Positions 46,737-56,755 are shown, counted from the first letter of the stretch. The stretch is DNA of 64,000 nt from DATLFA01 sp039934635 (GCA_039934635.1 JBDTLT010000004.1:1-64000); one strand, 5' to 3'. The notes: generated from the sequence alone by a model not told the origin. A program made the numbers and translations.

Positions 46737-47756
46737 ATGCGTGACACCGGGTTCGTCGATCTGCGATCTGACACCGTCACGCAACCCACAGCCGCAATGC
46801 GCCGGGCGATGGCCGACGCCGAAGTCGGTGACGACGGCTACGGCGAAGATCCCACTGTCAACCGACTCGAAGAACGCTTCGCCTCGCTGCTCGGCAAGAG
46901 CGACGCGTTGTTCGTCCCGTCGGGGACGATGGCCAATCAGATCGCGCTGTGCCTGTTGTCTCGTCCCGGAACCAACGTCGTGGTCGGTTGGCGAGCACAT
47001 GTCGTAAATCACGAGATGGGTGCCTCGGCTCGCAACGCGCTGATCCAGTTCGTGACCGTCGACGACGCGAACGGCAGGCTCGCGCTCGACGACATCCAGT
47101 GGGCGATCGAAGCGGCGCAGCACCATCATGTCGAGGTCAGTGCGATCAGCGTCGAGAACACGCACATGGTGTCGGGCGGGACGCCCGCGTCGCTCGAATT
47201 GCTCCGCAGCATCGCAAGCTTGCGGTTGCCGGTGCACATGGACGGCGCGCGGTTGTTCAACGCCAGCGTCGCGTCCGGTATCGCCCCCGCGATCTATGCG
47301 GCGACCGCGACGACGGTGATGGTGTCGCTGTCCAAAGGTCTCGCCGCGCCGGTCGGTTCGTTGTTGGCCATGCCGGCCGGGCTCGCGGATCTGGCGCGCG
47401 TCGAACGCAAGCGGCTCGGTGGCGCGATGCGACAAGCCGGCATACTCGCCGCGGCGGGGCTAGTGGCCCTCGACACCATGGTCGAGCGACTTGCCGAAGA
47501 TCATGAGCATGCCGCGCGCTTGCGCTCGGTTGTGCAAGAACGATGGCCCGGGAGCATCGGCGATCCTGAGGGTGGAGGCACCAACATCGTGTGCTTCGAA
47601 CACAGTGATCCCAGTTTGTTACTCCATCATCTGCAGCAAAATGGCGTACTTGCAGGCACGGTTGCGCCGGGAATCGTGCGACTCGTCACGCATTGTGACG
47701 TCGATGAATCGGGCATCGAGCGGGCGGTTGCGGCCCTTCGTTCGTCGTCGACGTGA
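46737..47756 (+). CDS. ltaE: Low-specificity L-threonine aldolase
   Basis: A 339-residue PLP enzyme cleaving threonine or allo-threonine to glycine and acetaldehyde. Signatures: [11 protein letters not shown] near the start, [10 protein letters not shown], and [16 protein letters not shown], in which the Lys binds PLP. Length is normal. It is transcribed divergently from the inositol phosphatase, with ~48 nt between. Confidence 0.92.
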   Translation: MRDTGFVDLRSDTVTQPTAAMRRAMADAEVGDDGYGEDPTVNRLEERFASLLGKSDALFVPSGTMANQIALCLLSRPGTNVVVGWRAHVVNHEMGASARNALIQFVTVDDANGRLALDDIQWAIEAAQHHHVEVSAISVENTHMVSGGTPASLELLRSIASLRLPVHMDGARLFNASVASGIAPAIYAATATTVMVSLSKGLAAPVGSLLAMPAGLADLARVERKRLGGAMRQAGILAAAGLVALDTMVERLAEDHEHAARLRSVVQERWPGSIGDPEGGGTNIVCFEHSDPSLLLHHLQQNGVLAGTVAPGIVRLVTHCDVDESGIERAVAALRSSST

Positions 47757-47783
47757 ACCCTGCTATCGGGTGGCGTGCCGCAA

Positions 47784-48053
47784 TTACTTGCTGGCGTGCC
47801 ACTCGCCCATGGCGCGCAACGCGAGCACGACGATGACGGCTACGCCCGCCGCACTCGACACGGCGCCGATCAACAATCCGACTCCGTTCGCCGTCGAGCA
47901 ATTGCCGGTGCACTGGAGGTCGACGAACGCATAGCCGATGAGCCCGCCGCAGACGCCGCCTATGACGATGGCGGCCAACGCGAGCGCACGCGCGAGTCGT
48001 GAGGGCGCGGCCGATATCGGGCTGCCGGTCGTCGGGTCGTGGTCGTCGGGCAC
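47784..48053 (-). CDS. Small membrane protein
   Basis: An 89-residue protein with two predicted membrane helices (about 22-43 and 58-80) separated by DLQCTGNCS, a short loop with two Cys that could form a disulfide. GTG 48053 gives the best N terminus (PDDHDPTTGSP). Function unknown. Confidence 0.65.
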   Translation of the reverse strand: MPDDHDPTTGSPISAAPSRLARALALAAIVIGGVCGGLIGYAFVDLQCTGNCSTANGVGLLIGAVSSAAGVAVIVVLALRAMGEWHASK

Positions 48054-48107
48054 GGCGGCGATCGTATCGGCCGAACATGACGCTGCTGTCCTCGGGCCTC
48101 CCCTAGA

Positions 48108-48845
48108 GTGAGCTACGTGCGGACGTTGGTGGTGCTGCCCACCTTTGATGAAGCCAAGAACATCGAAGAAGTGCTTCGGCGCCTGCGCGCGGCGCTGCCC
48201 GATGCGACGGTGCTCATCGTCGACGACGGCAGCCCCGACGGTACGGCCGACATCGCCCAGGGGTTGGCCGGCGAGCTCGGTCCGATCGACGTGTTGCGCC
48301 GCGCCAAGAAGTCCGGTCTGGGTAGCGCGTACCGCGAAGGTTTCCGCATCGGCATCGATCGTGGGTTCGAAGCGCTCGTCGAGATGGATAGCGACCTCTC
48401 GCACGATCCGGCGGCCCTACCGTCGCTGCTGGCCCCACTCGAGGACGAAGCCGACATCGGCTTGGTCGTCGGCAGCCGTTATATCCCGGGCGGATCGATC
48501 CCCAATTGGTCCCTCCATCGCCGCTTGCTCAGTGAGTGGGGCAACCGTTACGCAGCGCTGATGCTCGGCCTCAAAGTGCGCGACTCGACGTCGGGATTTC
48601 GGGCGTACCGCGCCGACGCCGTCGCCAAGATCGACCTCGCGAACATTCGTGCCGATGGCTACGGGTTCCAGATCGAGATGGCGTATGTGATCGCGCGCAG
48701 CGGTTGGCGCGTCGTCGAGCGACCGATTGCGTTCGTCGATCGGGTGCGGGGCACGTCCAAGATGAGCTCGCACATCGTGGTCGAGGCTTTATGGCTCGTC
48801 ACGTGGTGGTCGCTGCGAGACCGGGTGCTCAAGCGGCGTCGTTGA
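48108..48845 (+). CDS. Polyprenol monophosphomannose synthase (Ppm1-like, GT2)
   Basis: A 245-residue GT2 enzyme that transfers mannose from GDP-mannose to polyprenol phosphate on the cytoplasmic face. Seen: VVLPTFDEAKNIEEVL, DDGSPDGTADIA, MDSDLSHDP (metal-binding DxD) and the acceptor loop SGFRAYRA. In Actinobacteria its product feeds mannosylation of lipoproteins, PIMs and other envelope glycans, which fits the PimB-like gene at 31622. No membrane domain is fused. Confidence 0.88.
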   Translation: MSYVRTLVVLPTFDEAKNIEEVLRRLRAALPDATVLIVDDGSPDGTADIAQGLAGELGPIDVLRRAKKSGLGSAYREGFRIGIDRGFEALVEMDSDLSHDPAALPSLLAPLEDEADIGLVVGSRYIPGGSIPNWSLHRRLLSEWGNRYAALMLGLKVRDSTSGFRAYRADAVAKIDLANIRADGYGFQIEMAYVIARSGWRVVERPIAFVDRVRGTSKMSSHIVVEALWLVTWWSLRDRVLKRRR

Positions 48846-48893
48846 TCCATTCGGCCTACGCGGCGGCCGCTGCCATCCGTCGATACAGAATTC

Positions 48894-49643
48894 ATGGTTT
48901 CGTCGTCACCCGCGTTGCTGGTACCCCCTGTTCGTCTCGGCCGGATTTTGCACGACACCCGCCTCGCTTCTGGAGAGAGCATCGAAGCACTGGTCCGCCG
49001 GTGCGGTCATGCCTACGACGATGACTTCTTCGAGGCGGTCGAATTGGGTGAAGCCGCGCTCGACGAACCGACCGTACGTTGGCTCGCCGCGCTCTACGAG
49101 ATGCGGGTCGAACAACTCGTGCCGCAACGAGCGCGTCTCGTCATCGACCTCAACGAGGGTTCGGTGGCGATGGGTGCCCTGTCGGCCCACGTCGCCGATC
49201 CCCAGCCCGACGAGGTTCTGGCCAAGTACCTCGCACTGGTGATCGAACTGCGGGGCCTCCCCGCCGGCGCGCCGCTCAAGATCCGTGACCTCGACCTCGA
49301 TATCTTGGCGACCGCCTTGACGATGCGGCCGCGTGACGTGCAACAACGCCTGCACACCTTGATCCGGGGGGATCGAGAGCCCATCGATGGCGCCCGCCGG
49401 CGTCTGCGCAGCCGCATCGTGGTACCGATGGCCGGCATCCTCGTGGCGTTCACCGCGGTTGGCGCCCTGCTCTTCGAGCAAGCGTCGGATCCCACTTCGG
49501 ATCCTGCGGTGACGGTGACGGTGACGGTGCCGGTGGCGGTCGGATCGGGGAGTGGAGTGGCACTCGATACGCCCCCCGGGGACGGACCGTCAACCGCTCC
49601 GAGCGTACAGATCGGTGACGCCGCAGTCTTGGTGCGGCCCTGA
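48894..49643 (+). CDS. Membrane protein with N-terminal HTH-like domain
   Basis: A 249-residue protein. Residues ~14-70 look like an Xre-type helix-turn-helix (RLGRILHDTRLASGESIEAL, then VRWLAALYEMRVEQL). A linker, one membrane helix (~180-198) and a Thr/Val/Pro-rich outer tail follow. The layout is like RodZ, which links the cytoskeleton to the cell wall; this comparison is structural only. It may instead be a membrane-bound regulator. Confidence 0.6.
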   Translation: MVSSSPALLVPPVRLGRILHDTRLASGESIEALVRRCGHAYDDDFFEAVELGEAALDEPTVRWLAALYEMRVEQLVPQRARLVIDLNEGSVAMGALSAHVADPQPDEVLAKYLALVIELRGLPAGAPLKIRDLDLDILATALTMRPRDVQQRLHTLIRGDREPIDGARRRLRSRIVVPMAGILVAFTAVGALLFEQASDPTSDPAVTVTVTVPVAVGSGSGVALDTPPGDGPSTAPSVQIGDAAVLVRP

Positions 49644-49681
49644 ACCTGTTGAAGCCCGTCTTGTCCTGACAGACTGTCGCC

Positions 49682-50173
49682 ATGCGGCAATGGTCCGTGG
49701 CGAGCGGCCTCCTCGAAGCTGACGGACGGCTGCTGTTGGTGGCCAATCGACGGCGCAACGGTGCCGTCGACTGGAGCCCGCCCGGTGGCGTGATCGACGA
49801 CGGTGAGCACGAGATCGAGGCGCTGACGCGCGAAGTGCTCGAAGAGACCGGGTTACGGGTGTCGCGCTGGCTCGGCCCGCTCTATGCGATCAACGTGGTG
49901 TTCGCGGAACTGGAATGGGACCTGAAGGTCGTCGTCTACCGCGCCGAGGAGTGGGACGGTGAGATCATGCTCGACGACCCCGACGGCATCGTGCATGACG
50001 CCTGCTTCCTCGCGCACGACGACTGTCGCGATCGGTTGCAGCAGAGCCCGTTGTGGGTCAGTGATCCGATCCTCGAATGGCTACTCGAGCCGTGGAGTTC
50101 GCATCGCGAGTTTCGCTATCACGTCGCGGGGACCAACCCTTCGACGCTCGTCGTCAATCGCCTCGCGGGATAG
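49682..50173 (+). CDS. Nudix hydrolase
   Basis: A 163-residue Nudix protein. The box GVIDDGEHEIEALTREVLEE fits G-x5-E-x7-R-E-U-x-E-E. Such enzymes hydrolyse nucleoside diphosphate derivatives. Substrate unknown. It starts at an ATG directly after a terminator-poor gap from the HTH gene. Confidence 0.9.
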   Translation: MRQWSVASGLLEADGRLLLVANRRRNGAVDWSPPGGVIDDGEHEIEALTREVLEETGLRVSRWLGPLYAINVVFAELEWDLKVVVYRAEEWDGEIMLDDPDGIVHDACFLAHDDCRDRLQQSPLWVSDPILEWLLEPWSSHREFRYHVAGTNPSTLVVNRLAG

Positions 50174-50286
50174 TCCTAGTCCCGCGTTGTTGTCGAAACC
50201 TCGTCGTCCATTCGCCGCAAGGGTATGACACCCGAACTGTTCCGTCATGAGGCCAACGGAGGCATGCCGCCTAAGCTCGTCGCGCG

Positions 50287-51582
50287 ATGACCAGGGCGGA
50301 CAGGGCTTCGACGACAACGATCATGCACGTCGACATGGACGCGTTCTTCGTGTCGGTCGAGTTGACGCGTCGTCCCGAATTGCGGGGCCAGCCGGTGATC
50401 GTCGGCGGTGACAGCCGCCGCGGTGTGGTCGCGGCCGCGTCGTACGAAGCGCGTGCCTACGGCGTGCACTCGGCGATGCCGTCGGTGCAGGCGCGCCGCC
50501 TGTGCCCGCACGCCATCTTCTTGCCCGGCGATCACGCGATGTACTCGTCGGTGTCGACGCGGGTGATGGCGATTTTCGGCCGCTACACGCCGTTGGTCGA
50601 GCCGCTCTCGCTCGACGAGGCGTTCCTCGATGTCACCGGTGCGCTGCGACTCTTCGGCGATGCAGTGGTGATCGCCAATCGCATTCGCCATGACGTGCTC
50701 AGCGAAGAGCAGTTGGCGTGCTCGGTGGGCATTGCGCCGAACAAGTTCCTGGCCAAGATGGCCTCCGAGACGGCCAAGCCGCGCGCCGGCCGCGACGGGC
50801 CGGTCGCGGGGCTCGGCGTCAAGGTCATCGAGCGCGGCGCTGAGCGCAGCTTTCTCGACCCATTGCCCGTCAGCCGCCTGTGGGGCGTTGGCCCCAAGAC
50901 ACTGGCTCGCCTCGAACGCCTCGGCGTGAGCACCATCGCCGACGTCGCGGCATTGCCCGTGACGATCTTGCGCTCTGCGATCGGTGACGCCGCGTCGCGG
51001 CACTTGCACGAGTTGGCGCACGGGCGCGACGACCGCAGGGTCGAGACCGGGCAGCGAGTGAAGTCGGTTGGTCACGAGGAGACCTACTCCTTCGATCACC
51101 ACACGTTCGCGACGATCGACACCGAGCTGGTGCGACTGTCCGACGCGGTCGCGGGCCGTCTGCGCGACAACGACCTGGGTGGCCGCACGGTCACACTCAA
51201 GGTGCGGATGAATGACTTCACGACCCTCACTCGATCCGTCACCGTGGCCCAGCCCGTGCAATCGGGATCGTTGCTGGCGCAGCTGGTCAAAGAGCTCGTG
51301 CGCTCGATCGACCCGAGTCCCGGGGTGCGTCTGCTCGGGGTCAGCGTGTCCAAGCTGGTCGACCACCCGACCCTGCAGCTGACGCTCGACGAGGTCACCG
51401 ATGTCGGTGCCCCCCGGGCGGCCGCCCGAGCCGACGTCGACGCCGCGATCGATCAGGTCCGTCAGCGCTTCGGGGCCGACGCCATCGGCCCGGCCGGGCT
51501 CATCGGCGCCCGAGGCCTGCGGACCAAGCGGCGGGGCGACCAGCAGTGGGGCCCCAACGACGCGCCGGCGAAGGGCCGGTGA
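50287..51582 (+). CDS. dinB: DNA polymerase IV (Y-family)
   Basis: A 431-residue translesion polymerase. The palm has HVDMDAFFVSVE and SLDEAFLDV, giving the three catalytic carboxylates. The little-finger region follows (KSVGHEETYSFD). The C-terminal residues (RTKRRGDQQWGPNDAP) include a possible clamp-binding stretch (QQW). Length is slightly greater than in E. coli. The first ATG is used. Confidence 0.93.
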   Translation: MTRADRASTTTIMHVDMDAFFVSVELTRRPELRGQPVIVGGDSRRGVVAAASYEARAYGVHSAMPSVQARRLCPHAIFLPGDHAMYSSVSTRVMAIFGRYTPLVEPLSLDEAFLDVTGALRLFGDAVVIANRIRHDVLSEEQLACSVGIAPNKFLAKMASETAKPRAGRDGPVAGLGVKVIERGAERSFLDPLPVSRLWGVGPKTLARLERLGVSTIADVAALPVTILRSAIGDAASRHLHELAHGRDDRRVETGQRVKSVGHEETYSFDHHTFATIDTELVRLSDAVAGRLRDNDLGGRTVTLKVRMNDFTTLTRSVTVAQPVQSGSLLAQLVKELVRSIDPSPGVRLLGVSVSKLVDHPTLQLTLDEVTDVGAPRAAARADVDAAIDQVRQRFGADAIGPAGLIGARGLRTKRRGDQQWGPNDAPAKGR

Positions 51583-51685
51583 GCCGTGGTCGATTCGAGG
51601 AACAAAGATCGGTCGAGCGCGTTGTCCGTTGCAATCTGCTGTGCGAGACTTGACGCATTGCCGCGCCGTGAAAAACGGAGGCCAA

Positions 51686-52066
51686 GTGCCCCTTTCCGAG
51701 GATGAGCAACGGATCCTCAACGAGATCGAGCAAAAGCTCAAAGAGAGCGATCCTCACCTCGCGCGCGAAGTGAGCTCCTACACCGTCTACCGGCACGCGT
51801 TCCGCAACCTCAAGTGGGCGCTCGTCGGGTTCGTCGGTGGCCTGGTCCTGATGATCGCCACGCTCTCGACGTCGTTCTTGCTCGCGTTCGTCGGCTTCCT
51901 GGTGATGCTGGGCGCGGCGATGATGTTCGAGCGCAACGCTCGACGCCTCGGCCGGGCCGGCTTGAACTCACTGGGGCGCCGTGACCCGCGGTCACTGCGG
52001 GGTATCTTCGGTGACCCCGGCCGCCGCCTGCGCGAACGCCTCGGCCGCCGCGAAGGCGACGATTGA
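51686..52066 (+). CDS. DUF3040 membrane protein
   Basis: A 126-residue actinobacterial family protein. It has an acidic N terminus (PLSEDEQRILNEIEQKL), two membrane helices (~52-70 and 74-92) and a basic C terminus (RRDPRSLRGIFGDPGRRLRERLGRR). The GTG start has ACGGAGG five nt upstream. Function unknown. Confidence 0.9.
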   Translation: MPLSEDEQRILNEIEQKLKESDPHLAREVSSYTVYRHAFRNLKWALVGFVGGLVLMIATLSTSFLLAFVGFLVMLGAAMMFERNARRLGRAGLNSLGRRDPRSLRGIFGDPGRRLRERLGRREGDD

Positions 52067-52077
52067 ATAGCGGTCGC

Positions 52078-52099
52078 AAATGTCCCCGCGGGGACATTT
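52078..52099. terminator. Palindromic bidirectional terminator
   Basis: AAATGTCCCCGCGGGGACATTT is a perfect 22-nt palindrome, so the stem is followed by a T-run on either strand. It lies between the convergent DUF3040 and transglutaminase genes. The core GTCCCCGCGGGGAC is identical to that at 39449-39462, suggesting a family of such terminators in this genome. Confidence 0.7.
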
Positions 52100-52119
52100 T
52101 CCAATGCGGCTCTGCCTGG

Positions 52120-54453
52120 CTACCCCCGCAATTGGGCGCGGGGGAGTAGGGGGCGGGGGTCGAGGGCTCGCAGCGCGCGGCGGCGCAGCGTGACCCGTCC
52201 GGTGATGCTCGAACGCAGTGAACGCGCCGCGCTCGAGGCCGCCGCGACTTCGTCGGGCACCGGTTCGGTGGCATCGAAGTTGGCCCGCGTGGTCAACTCG
52301 GCCAGCCGGTCGAGGTGAGGCGACGCATCGCCGAGCGTGGCCGCCGAACGGTGGGCGAGTTCGGTGGGTGTCTCGGCAGCAGACGCGTCGAGGTCGAGTA
52401 GCGCCAACGCGTCGACTGCTTCGGCCCACGAAACGCCGATCTCTTGGCGAGGTTGGCCGACGGCGCGCGATCGACGGCGGCGGCGGCGGGCGAACTTGAC
52501 GAACGGCACGACGCCGAACGTGAGCATCGCCAGCAACACGATGATGACGGCGACGAGCAGGATCTGTTCGAGGCCCTGGACCGACGACGGCGAGCCGTTG
52601 CCGGTCGAGTCGGCCCCGCCGGAGGTGCCCAGCGCCGCGATCTCTTCTTCGGTGAGATTGGGTGAGACGTCAGGCGTATCGCTACTCGCTTCGACGGGCC
52701 GCGTCGTGGTCACTGGCGCACCTTCGTTGGGTTCGCCGGTCACAACCTGCTCGGGCGCGACACCCGTGTACGCCTCGTCGCCCGGCCCGCCGCGGCTCGG
52801 CGTGGGCTCGAAGCGCACCCAGCCCGCACCATCGAGGTAGATCTCGGGCCATGCGTGCGCGTGCTCGCCCCGCACGTGATAGAGCCCGTCGGATTCGAGC
52901 TCACCCGGCGTGAACCCCACCGCGACTCGCGCTGGGACACCGAGCACTCGCATGATCGCGGCGAAGGTGCCGGCGAATTGCTCGCAGTAGCCGCGCCGTT
53001 CCCGCAGGAACGATTGGATGTCGGTGACCGAATGACCCGCCGCCACCTTCAGGTCGTAGGTGAATCCGCGGAAGTAGTTCTGCACGAGGATCGCTTGCTC
53101 GTATGGCGTCTTGCTCGACAGGTTGGGCATCGCTTGGCGCGTCGATTGCCGACCGAGGAAGGTGCGCAACGTGCTCGCGACGTTGGAGGGCACCTCGGTG
53201 TAGCGGGAGACGAACGCACGGTCGAGTGTCGCCGTCGTGCCCGACTGCACGGAGGCCTTGTCGCGGACCGGGATGCGGGACTGGATCGTGTAGGAGAGGC
53301 CGTCGCTCGTCTCTTTGCCTTCTTTGACGGTCAGCGTGCCCGACTCGGCTTCGTAGCGGGCGCCGGTGTCGCCGTCGTCGACGACCGCGGTGGGTTCGTA
53401 CGCCGCGGGTAACCAAAGGGCGGCCAGGTTCTCGATCGTGAAGGTCTGCTCGAGGGTGCGGGTGGCGACCGACGTGGGGAGGCGCGTGCCGAGGTCTGCT
53501 TTGGCCCGCGTGTAGGACCCGCTCGACGTCCACGCGATGCCGTCGAACTTGTCGAGCGCCGTGAGGCGCCAGTAGTCGGGAGCGGCGCTGCGCACCGTGA
53601 ACACTTCGGCCGACGACTGCGAGACGAGGCGCGCTTGGATGTCGACGAGCGGGCTGACCGTGATACGCGCGCCGGGGTTCGCGCCGCCGCCGTCGAGATC
53701 GCGCCACGCGAGGACTGCCTCTTCGCCGGCGCCGGGCAGAACGGGCCCGACGACGAGGCCGAGCACCACGGCCAAGCCGATGCCGACGAGGCCGATGCGC
53801 GCCATCGCGAGGCGTCCGTCGTTGGGATCGTGGGCCAACCAACTACAGGTCATCTCGCTCTTGGCCAGGCGATGCACCAACGCGAACGCGAGCACCGCGG
53901 CGCCGAAGATGGCCGTGGCCAAGAGTCGGTGCTGGCCTCGCCCGAGCAGCGCCGCGAACACGAACACGATGCTGGCGGGGAAGAGCGCTTCGAGGGTCGA
54001 CCAGACACGGAACGCGGCCCAATCGGCGAGGAACGCTACGACCCAGATCGCGATGGCACCGGCGAGCACGAAGCCGGGTTCGACTGCCACCGGGGCTTTG
54101 ACCGTGCCGAACAAGTGCCACGCCTCGCGGAGGTCGGCAACCGCGGCGTCACGCGTGGCGAGCGTGGGAAGGCCGATGAACGTGGTGTTTGCGTAGAAAA
54201 CGACGCCCCCCACGACCGCGAGGCCGATCGCAGAGATGGCGGCCGACCAGACGATGTTGCGCCCGAGGCGCCGGACGATCAGGGCCAGCGCGTGTGAGAC
54301 CAGCGCGAGTGTGGCCATCTTGACGAAGTAAGAGTTGTCCTCGAAGAGGCGGGAGAATCCACCGACGACCGCGATCGTGACCAACGCCAGCGCAGCCTCG
54401 CCGACGCCGAGAAGGCCGCGATCGACCCGAGCGTCAACGGTGGTGGCGGTCAT
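52120..54453 (-). CDS. Membrane protein with transglutaminase-like domain (TgpA-type)
   Basis: A 777-residue protein. Residues ~15-230 hold about six to seven membrane helices. An extracytoplasmic region of ~370 residues includes the transglutaminase core: RGYCEQFAGTFAAIMRVLG with the catalytic Cys, EHAHAWPEIYLDG with the His, and the later Asp. A last membrane helix (about 620-640) is followed by a cytoplasmic DUF4129-like tail. It is the third gene of a MoxR-DUF58-TGase operon, its ATG overlapping the DUF58 stop. Such operons are widespread, and the target is unknown. Confidence 0.93.
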   Translation of the reverse strand: MTATTVDARVDRGLLGVGEAALALVTIAVVGGFSRLFEDNSYFVKMATLALVSHALALIVRRLGRNIVWSAAISAIGLAVVGGVVFYANTTFIGLPTLATRDAAVADLREAWHLFGTVKAPVAVEPGFVLAGAIAIWVVAFLADWAAFRVWSTLEALFPASIVFVFAALLGRGQHRLLATAIFGAAVLAFALVHRLAKSEMTCSWLAHDPNDGRLAMARIGLVGIGLAVVLGLVVGPVLPGAGEEAVLAWRDLDGGGANPGARITVSPLVDIQARLVSQSSAEVFTVRSAAPDYWRLTALDKFDGIAWTSSGSYTRAKADLGTRLPTSVATRTLEQTFTIENLAALWLPAAYEPTAVVDDGDTGARYEAESGTLTVKEGKETSDGLSYTIQSRIPVRDKASVQSGTTATLDRAFVSRYTEVPSNVASTLRTFLGRQSTRQAMPNLSSKTPYEQAILVQNYFRGFTYDLKVAAGHSVTDIQSFLRERRGYCEQFAGTFAAIMRVLGVPARVAVGFTPGELESDGLYHVRGEHAHAWPEIYLDGAGWVRFEPTPSRGGPGDEAYTGVAPEQVVTGEPNEGAPVTTTRPVEASSDTPDVSPNLTEEEIAALGTSGGADSTGNGSPSSVQGLEQILLVAVIIVLLAMLTFGVVPFVKFARRRRRRSRAVGQPRQEIGVSWAEAVDALALLDLDASAAETPTELAHRSAATLGDASPHLDRLAELTTRANFDATEPVPDEVAAASSAARSLRSSITGRVTLRRRALRALDPRPLLPRAQLRG

Positions 54454-55640
54454 GCGACATCGCCGATGCCACTGGCCATCGCCGCGTTCCACACGAGTGG
54501 GAACGGCGCGTTCTTGGAGACACGAACCATGCGGCGCGATGACATCGGAATGCCCTCGATATCGGCGCTCGGATCCCATGCGCTCTTGTCGACGATCACC
54601 GACGTGACCCACGAAAAGCTGCGGCTCAAGCGGCGCACCGCCACGAGGCGACTCGAGTCGAGTTCGCTGCTGATGACGACGACGCCACCGGTGCGTTGTT
54701 GCATCGCCGCACGGTCGAGCGCGGTGTTGAGTGCGGCGCGGCGGTGAGGTTCGAGCACCGCGAGCATCTCGAGCAGCGATTCGACCTGCGCGTTGCCCGA
54801 GAGGTAGCCAGAGTCGTTGCCGTCGCCGGTGACGATGCGCACGAGATTGCCCTTTTGGTGCGCCGCCACGACGATGCTCGCCGCGATCGACACCGCGATG
54901 TCGAGACCCTCTTCGGGCAAGCGCCCTTCGGTGTTGTCGACGACGACGGTCAGGCGGCCCTGCCACGGCAATTCGTCTTGACGCACCATGAGCTCGTCGT
55001 GGCGGGCGGTCGACGGCCAGTGGACGCGCCGCAGTTCGTCACCGACGACGAACTGGCGTAGCGCGTAGAAGTCGGAACCGCCGCGGTTGAGCGTGCGGCG
55101 ATGTTCGAGGCCCGAATGAGGGTCCGCCCCGCCCGTCGGCGGCAACGCGGTCAGCCGGTGGATGGGCGGATAGACCGTGAGGTTGGTGACGTTGGCGCCG
55201 GGCAGCGTGGCGCGGGCCAAGCCGAACGGATCGGAGAGCTCGAGGGTCAGCGGGCCGATGGCCAGCACGCCCCGGCGCTCGGTGGGCAGGCGGTAGGACG
55301 CGCGGGCCGCGGTGTTGGGTGCCAGCGGACCGATCAACAGGTTTGCGCCGCGCGTGCCCGACACGGGATCGACCGCGCGCATCACGGGCGAGCGCGACAT
55401 GCCGATGTTGTTGACCGACAGATCGACACGGCTCGGTGTGCCTGCGTGCACGCGTGCCGGCACGACTTCGCGTAGCACTTCGAGCCGGATGCGCCGCAAC
55501 CACACGACGGCCAACGCGATGATGACGAGGGCCGCGCCGGTGACGCCGAGTAAGAACAACTCGAGTACGCCCAATAGGCGGCCGGCAACGATAAGAACCC
55601 CGCTGCCTATTGCAACCAACATTCCCTGGCGTGTGAGCAT
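54450..55640 (-). CDS. DUF58 membrane protein
   Basis: A 396-residue protein with two N-terminal membrane helices (~8-48), a beta-rich region with DPFGLARA, and the DUF58 motif GSDFYALRQFVVGDELRRVHW followed by a von Willebrand A-like domain (LTVVVDNTEGRL, VVVISSELDS). It is assumed to be assembled by the MoxR ATPase encoded before it. The ATG has no strong ribosome binding site, consistent with coupling to moxR 16 nt upstream. Confidence 0.92.
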   Translation of the reverse strand: MLTRQGMLVAIGSGVLIVAGRLLGVLELFLLGVTGAALVIIALAVVWLRRIRLEVLREVVPARVHAGTPSRVDLSVNNIGMSRSPVMRAVDPVSGTRGANLLIGPLAPNTAARASYRLPTERRGVLAIGPLTLELSDPFGLARATLPGANVTNLTVYPPIHRLTALPPTGGADPHSGLEHRRTLNRGGSDFYALRQFVVGDELRRVHWPSTARHDELMVRQDELPWQGRLTVVVDNTEGRLPEEGLDIAVSIAASIVVAAHQKGNLVRIVTGDGNDSGYLSGNAQVESLLEMLAVLEPHRRAALNTALDRAAMQQRTGGVVVISSELDSSRLVAVRRLSRSFSWVTSVIVDKSAWDPSADIEGIPMSSRRMVRVSKNAPFPLVWNAAMASGIGDVA

Positions 55641-55656
55641 GGACAGGACCGCTCGA

Positions 55657-56631
55657 TCACATACCGCTCGTGTTGGGAACCGGCACGGCTTCGAGGATCT
55701 GCTCGAGCACCTGAGACGACGTGACGCCCTGCAGTTGCGCTTCGGGGCTCACCAGCAATCGATGTGCGAGCACGGGCCGCGCCAACGCTTTGACGTCATC
55801 GGGCGTGACGTAGGTGCGCATCACCGACGCCGCTTGCACGCGTGCGACTCGTTGTAGCGCGAGCGCGGCGCGGGTCGACATGCCGAGTGTAAGTGCGGGA
55901 TGGCGGCGCGTCGTCTCCGCGATATCGACGATGTAGCCCCGCAACAGCGGTGCCATGTGCACCGACTGTGCCGCCGCGGTCATCGCCCGTAGTTCGGCGG
56001 CAGTGACGACGGCTTCGATCTCGCTCAAGGGGTCACCGCTGCCGTGACGATCGAGGATGTCGAGCTCGGCCGAACGCGCCGGGTAGCCGATGGAGATCTT
56101 CATGAGGAAGCGATCGAGTTGGCTCTCGGGCAGGGGATAGGTGCCTTCGTGTTCGATCGGGTTCTGCGTTGCGATGACCATGAACGGAGTGGCCAGCTTG
56201 TGCGTGGTCGTATCGACGGTGACCTGACGCTCGCCCATCGCCTCGAGCAGCGCGGACTGCGTCTTGGGCGAGGCGCGGTTGATCTCGTCACCGAGCACGA
56301 TGTTGCAAAAGATCGGACCGGGCCGGAAGTCGAACAAGCCACTGCCGCGGTTCCAGACGGTCATACCGACCACATCCGCGGGCAACAGATCGGGCGTGAA
56401 CTGCACCCGACCGAAGGTGCAGTCGACCGACGCCGCCAATGATTTGGCCAGACTGGTCTTGCCGACACCGGGGGCGTCTTCGAGCAGCACGTGGCCTTCG
56501 GCGATCAGCGAGAGCACGACGTTTTGGATCACCTCGCGTTTGCCGCGAATAGCGCGCTCGATGCTGTCGCAGATCTTGTTGAACAGGTCGGCGAACGTCT
56601 CGGATCGCTGCGCCGCTTGTTGAGTCGTCAA
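55657..56631 (-). CDS. MoxR-type AAA+ ATPase
   Basis: A 324-residue AAA+ chaperone. Walker A is GVGKTSLAKSLA (LLEDAPGVGKT), Walker B VLGDEINRA, and sensor 1 ATQNP. The start is TTG 56631, supported by GGAGG seven nt before it. It heads the operon with DUF58 and TGase. Confidence 0.93.
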   Translation of the reverse strand: MTTQQAAQRSETFADLFNKICDSIERAIRGKREVIQNVVLSLIAEGHVLLEDAPGVGKTSLAKSLAASVDCTFGRVQFTPDLLPADVVGMTVWNRGSGLFDFRPGPIFCNIVLGDEINRASPKTQSALLEAMGERQVTVDTTTHKLATPFMVIATQNPIEHEGTYPLPESQLDRFLMKISIGYPARSAELDILDRHGSGDPLSEIEAVVTAAELRAMTAAAQSVHMAPLLRGYIVDIAETTRRHPALTLGMSTRAALALQRVARVQAASVMRTYVTPDDVKALARPVLAHRLLVSPEAQLQGVTSSQVLEQILEAVPVPNTSGM

Positions 56632-56755
56632 CGGGGGTCCTCCGAACGCGCCTCTTCGGGTGGTCTCGTTGGACCGTGCGCACTCCGTCGCAGGCTACCT
56701 TGCCCCACTCTGTCGGTGGGAGTCGCCCCCACCCGCCCCGGCCTAAGGTGAACCG

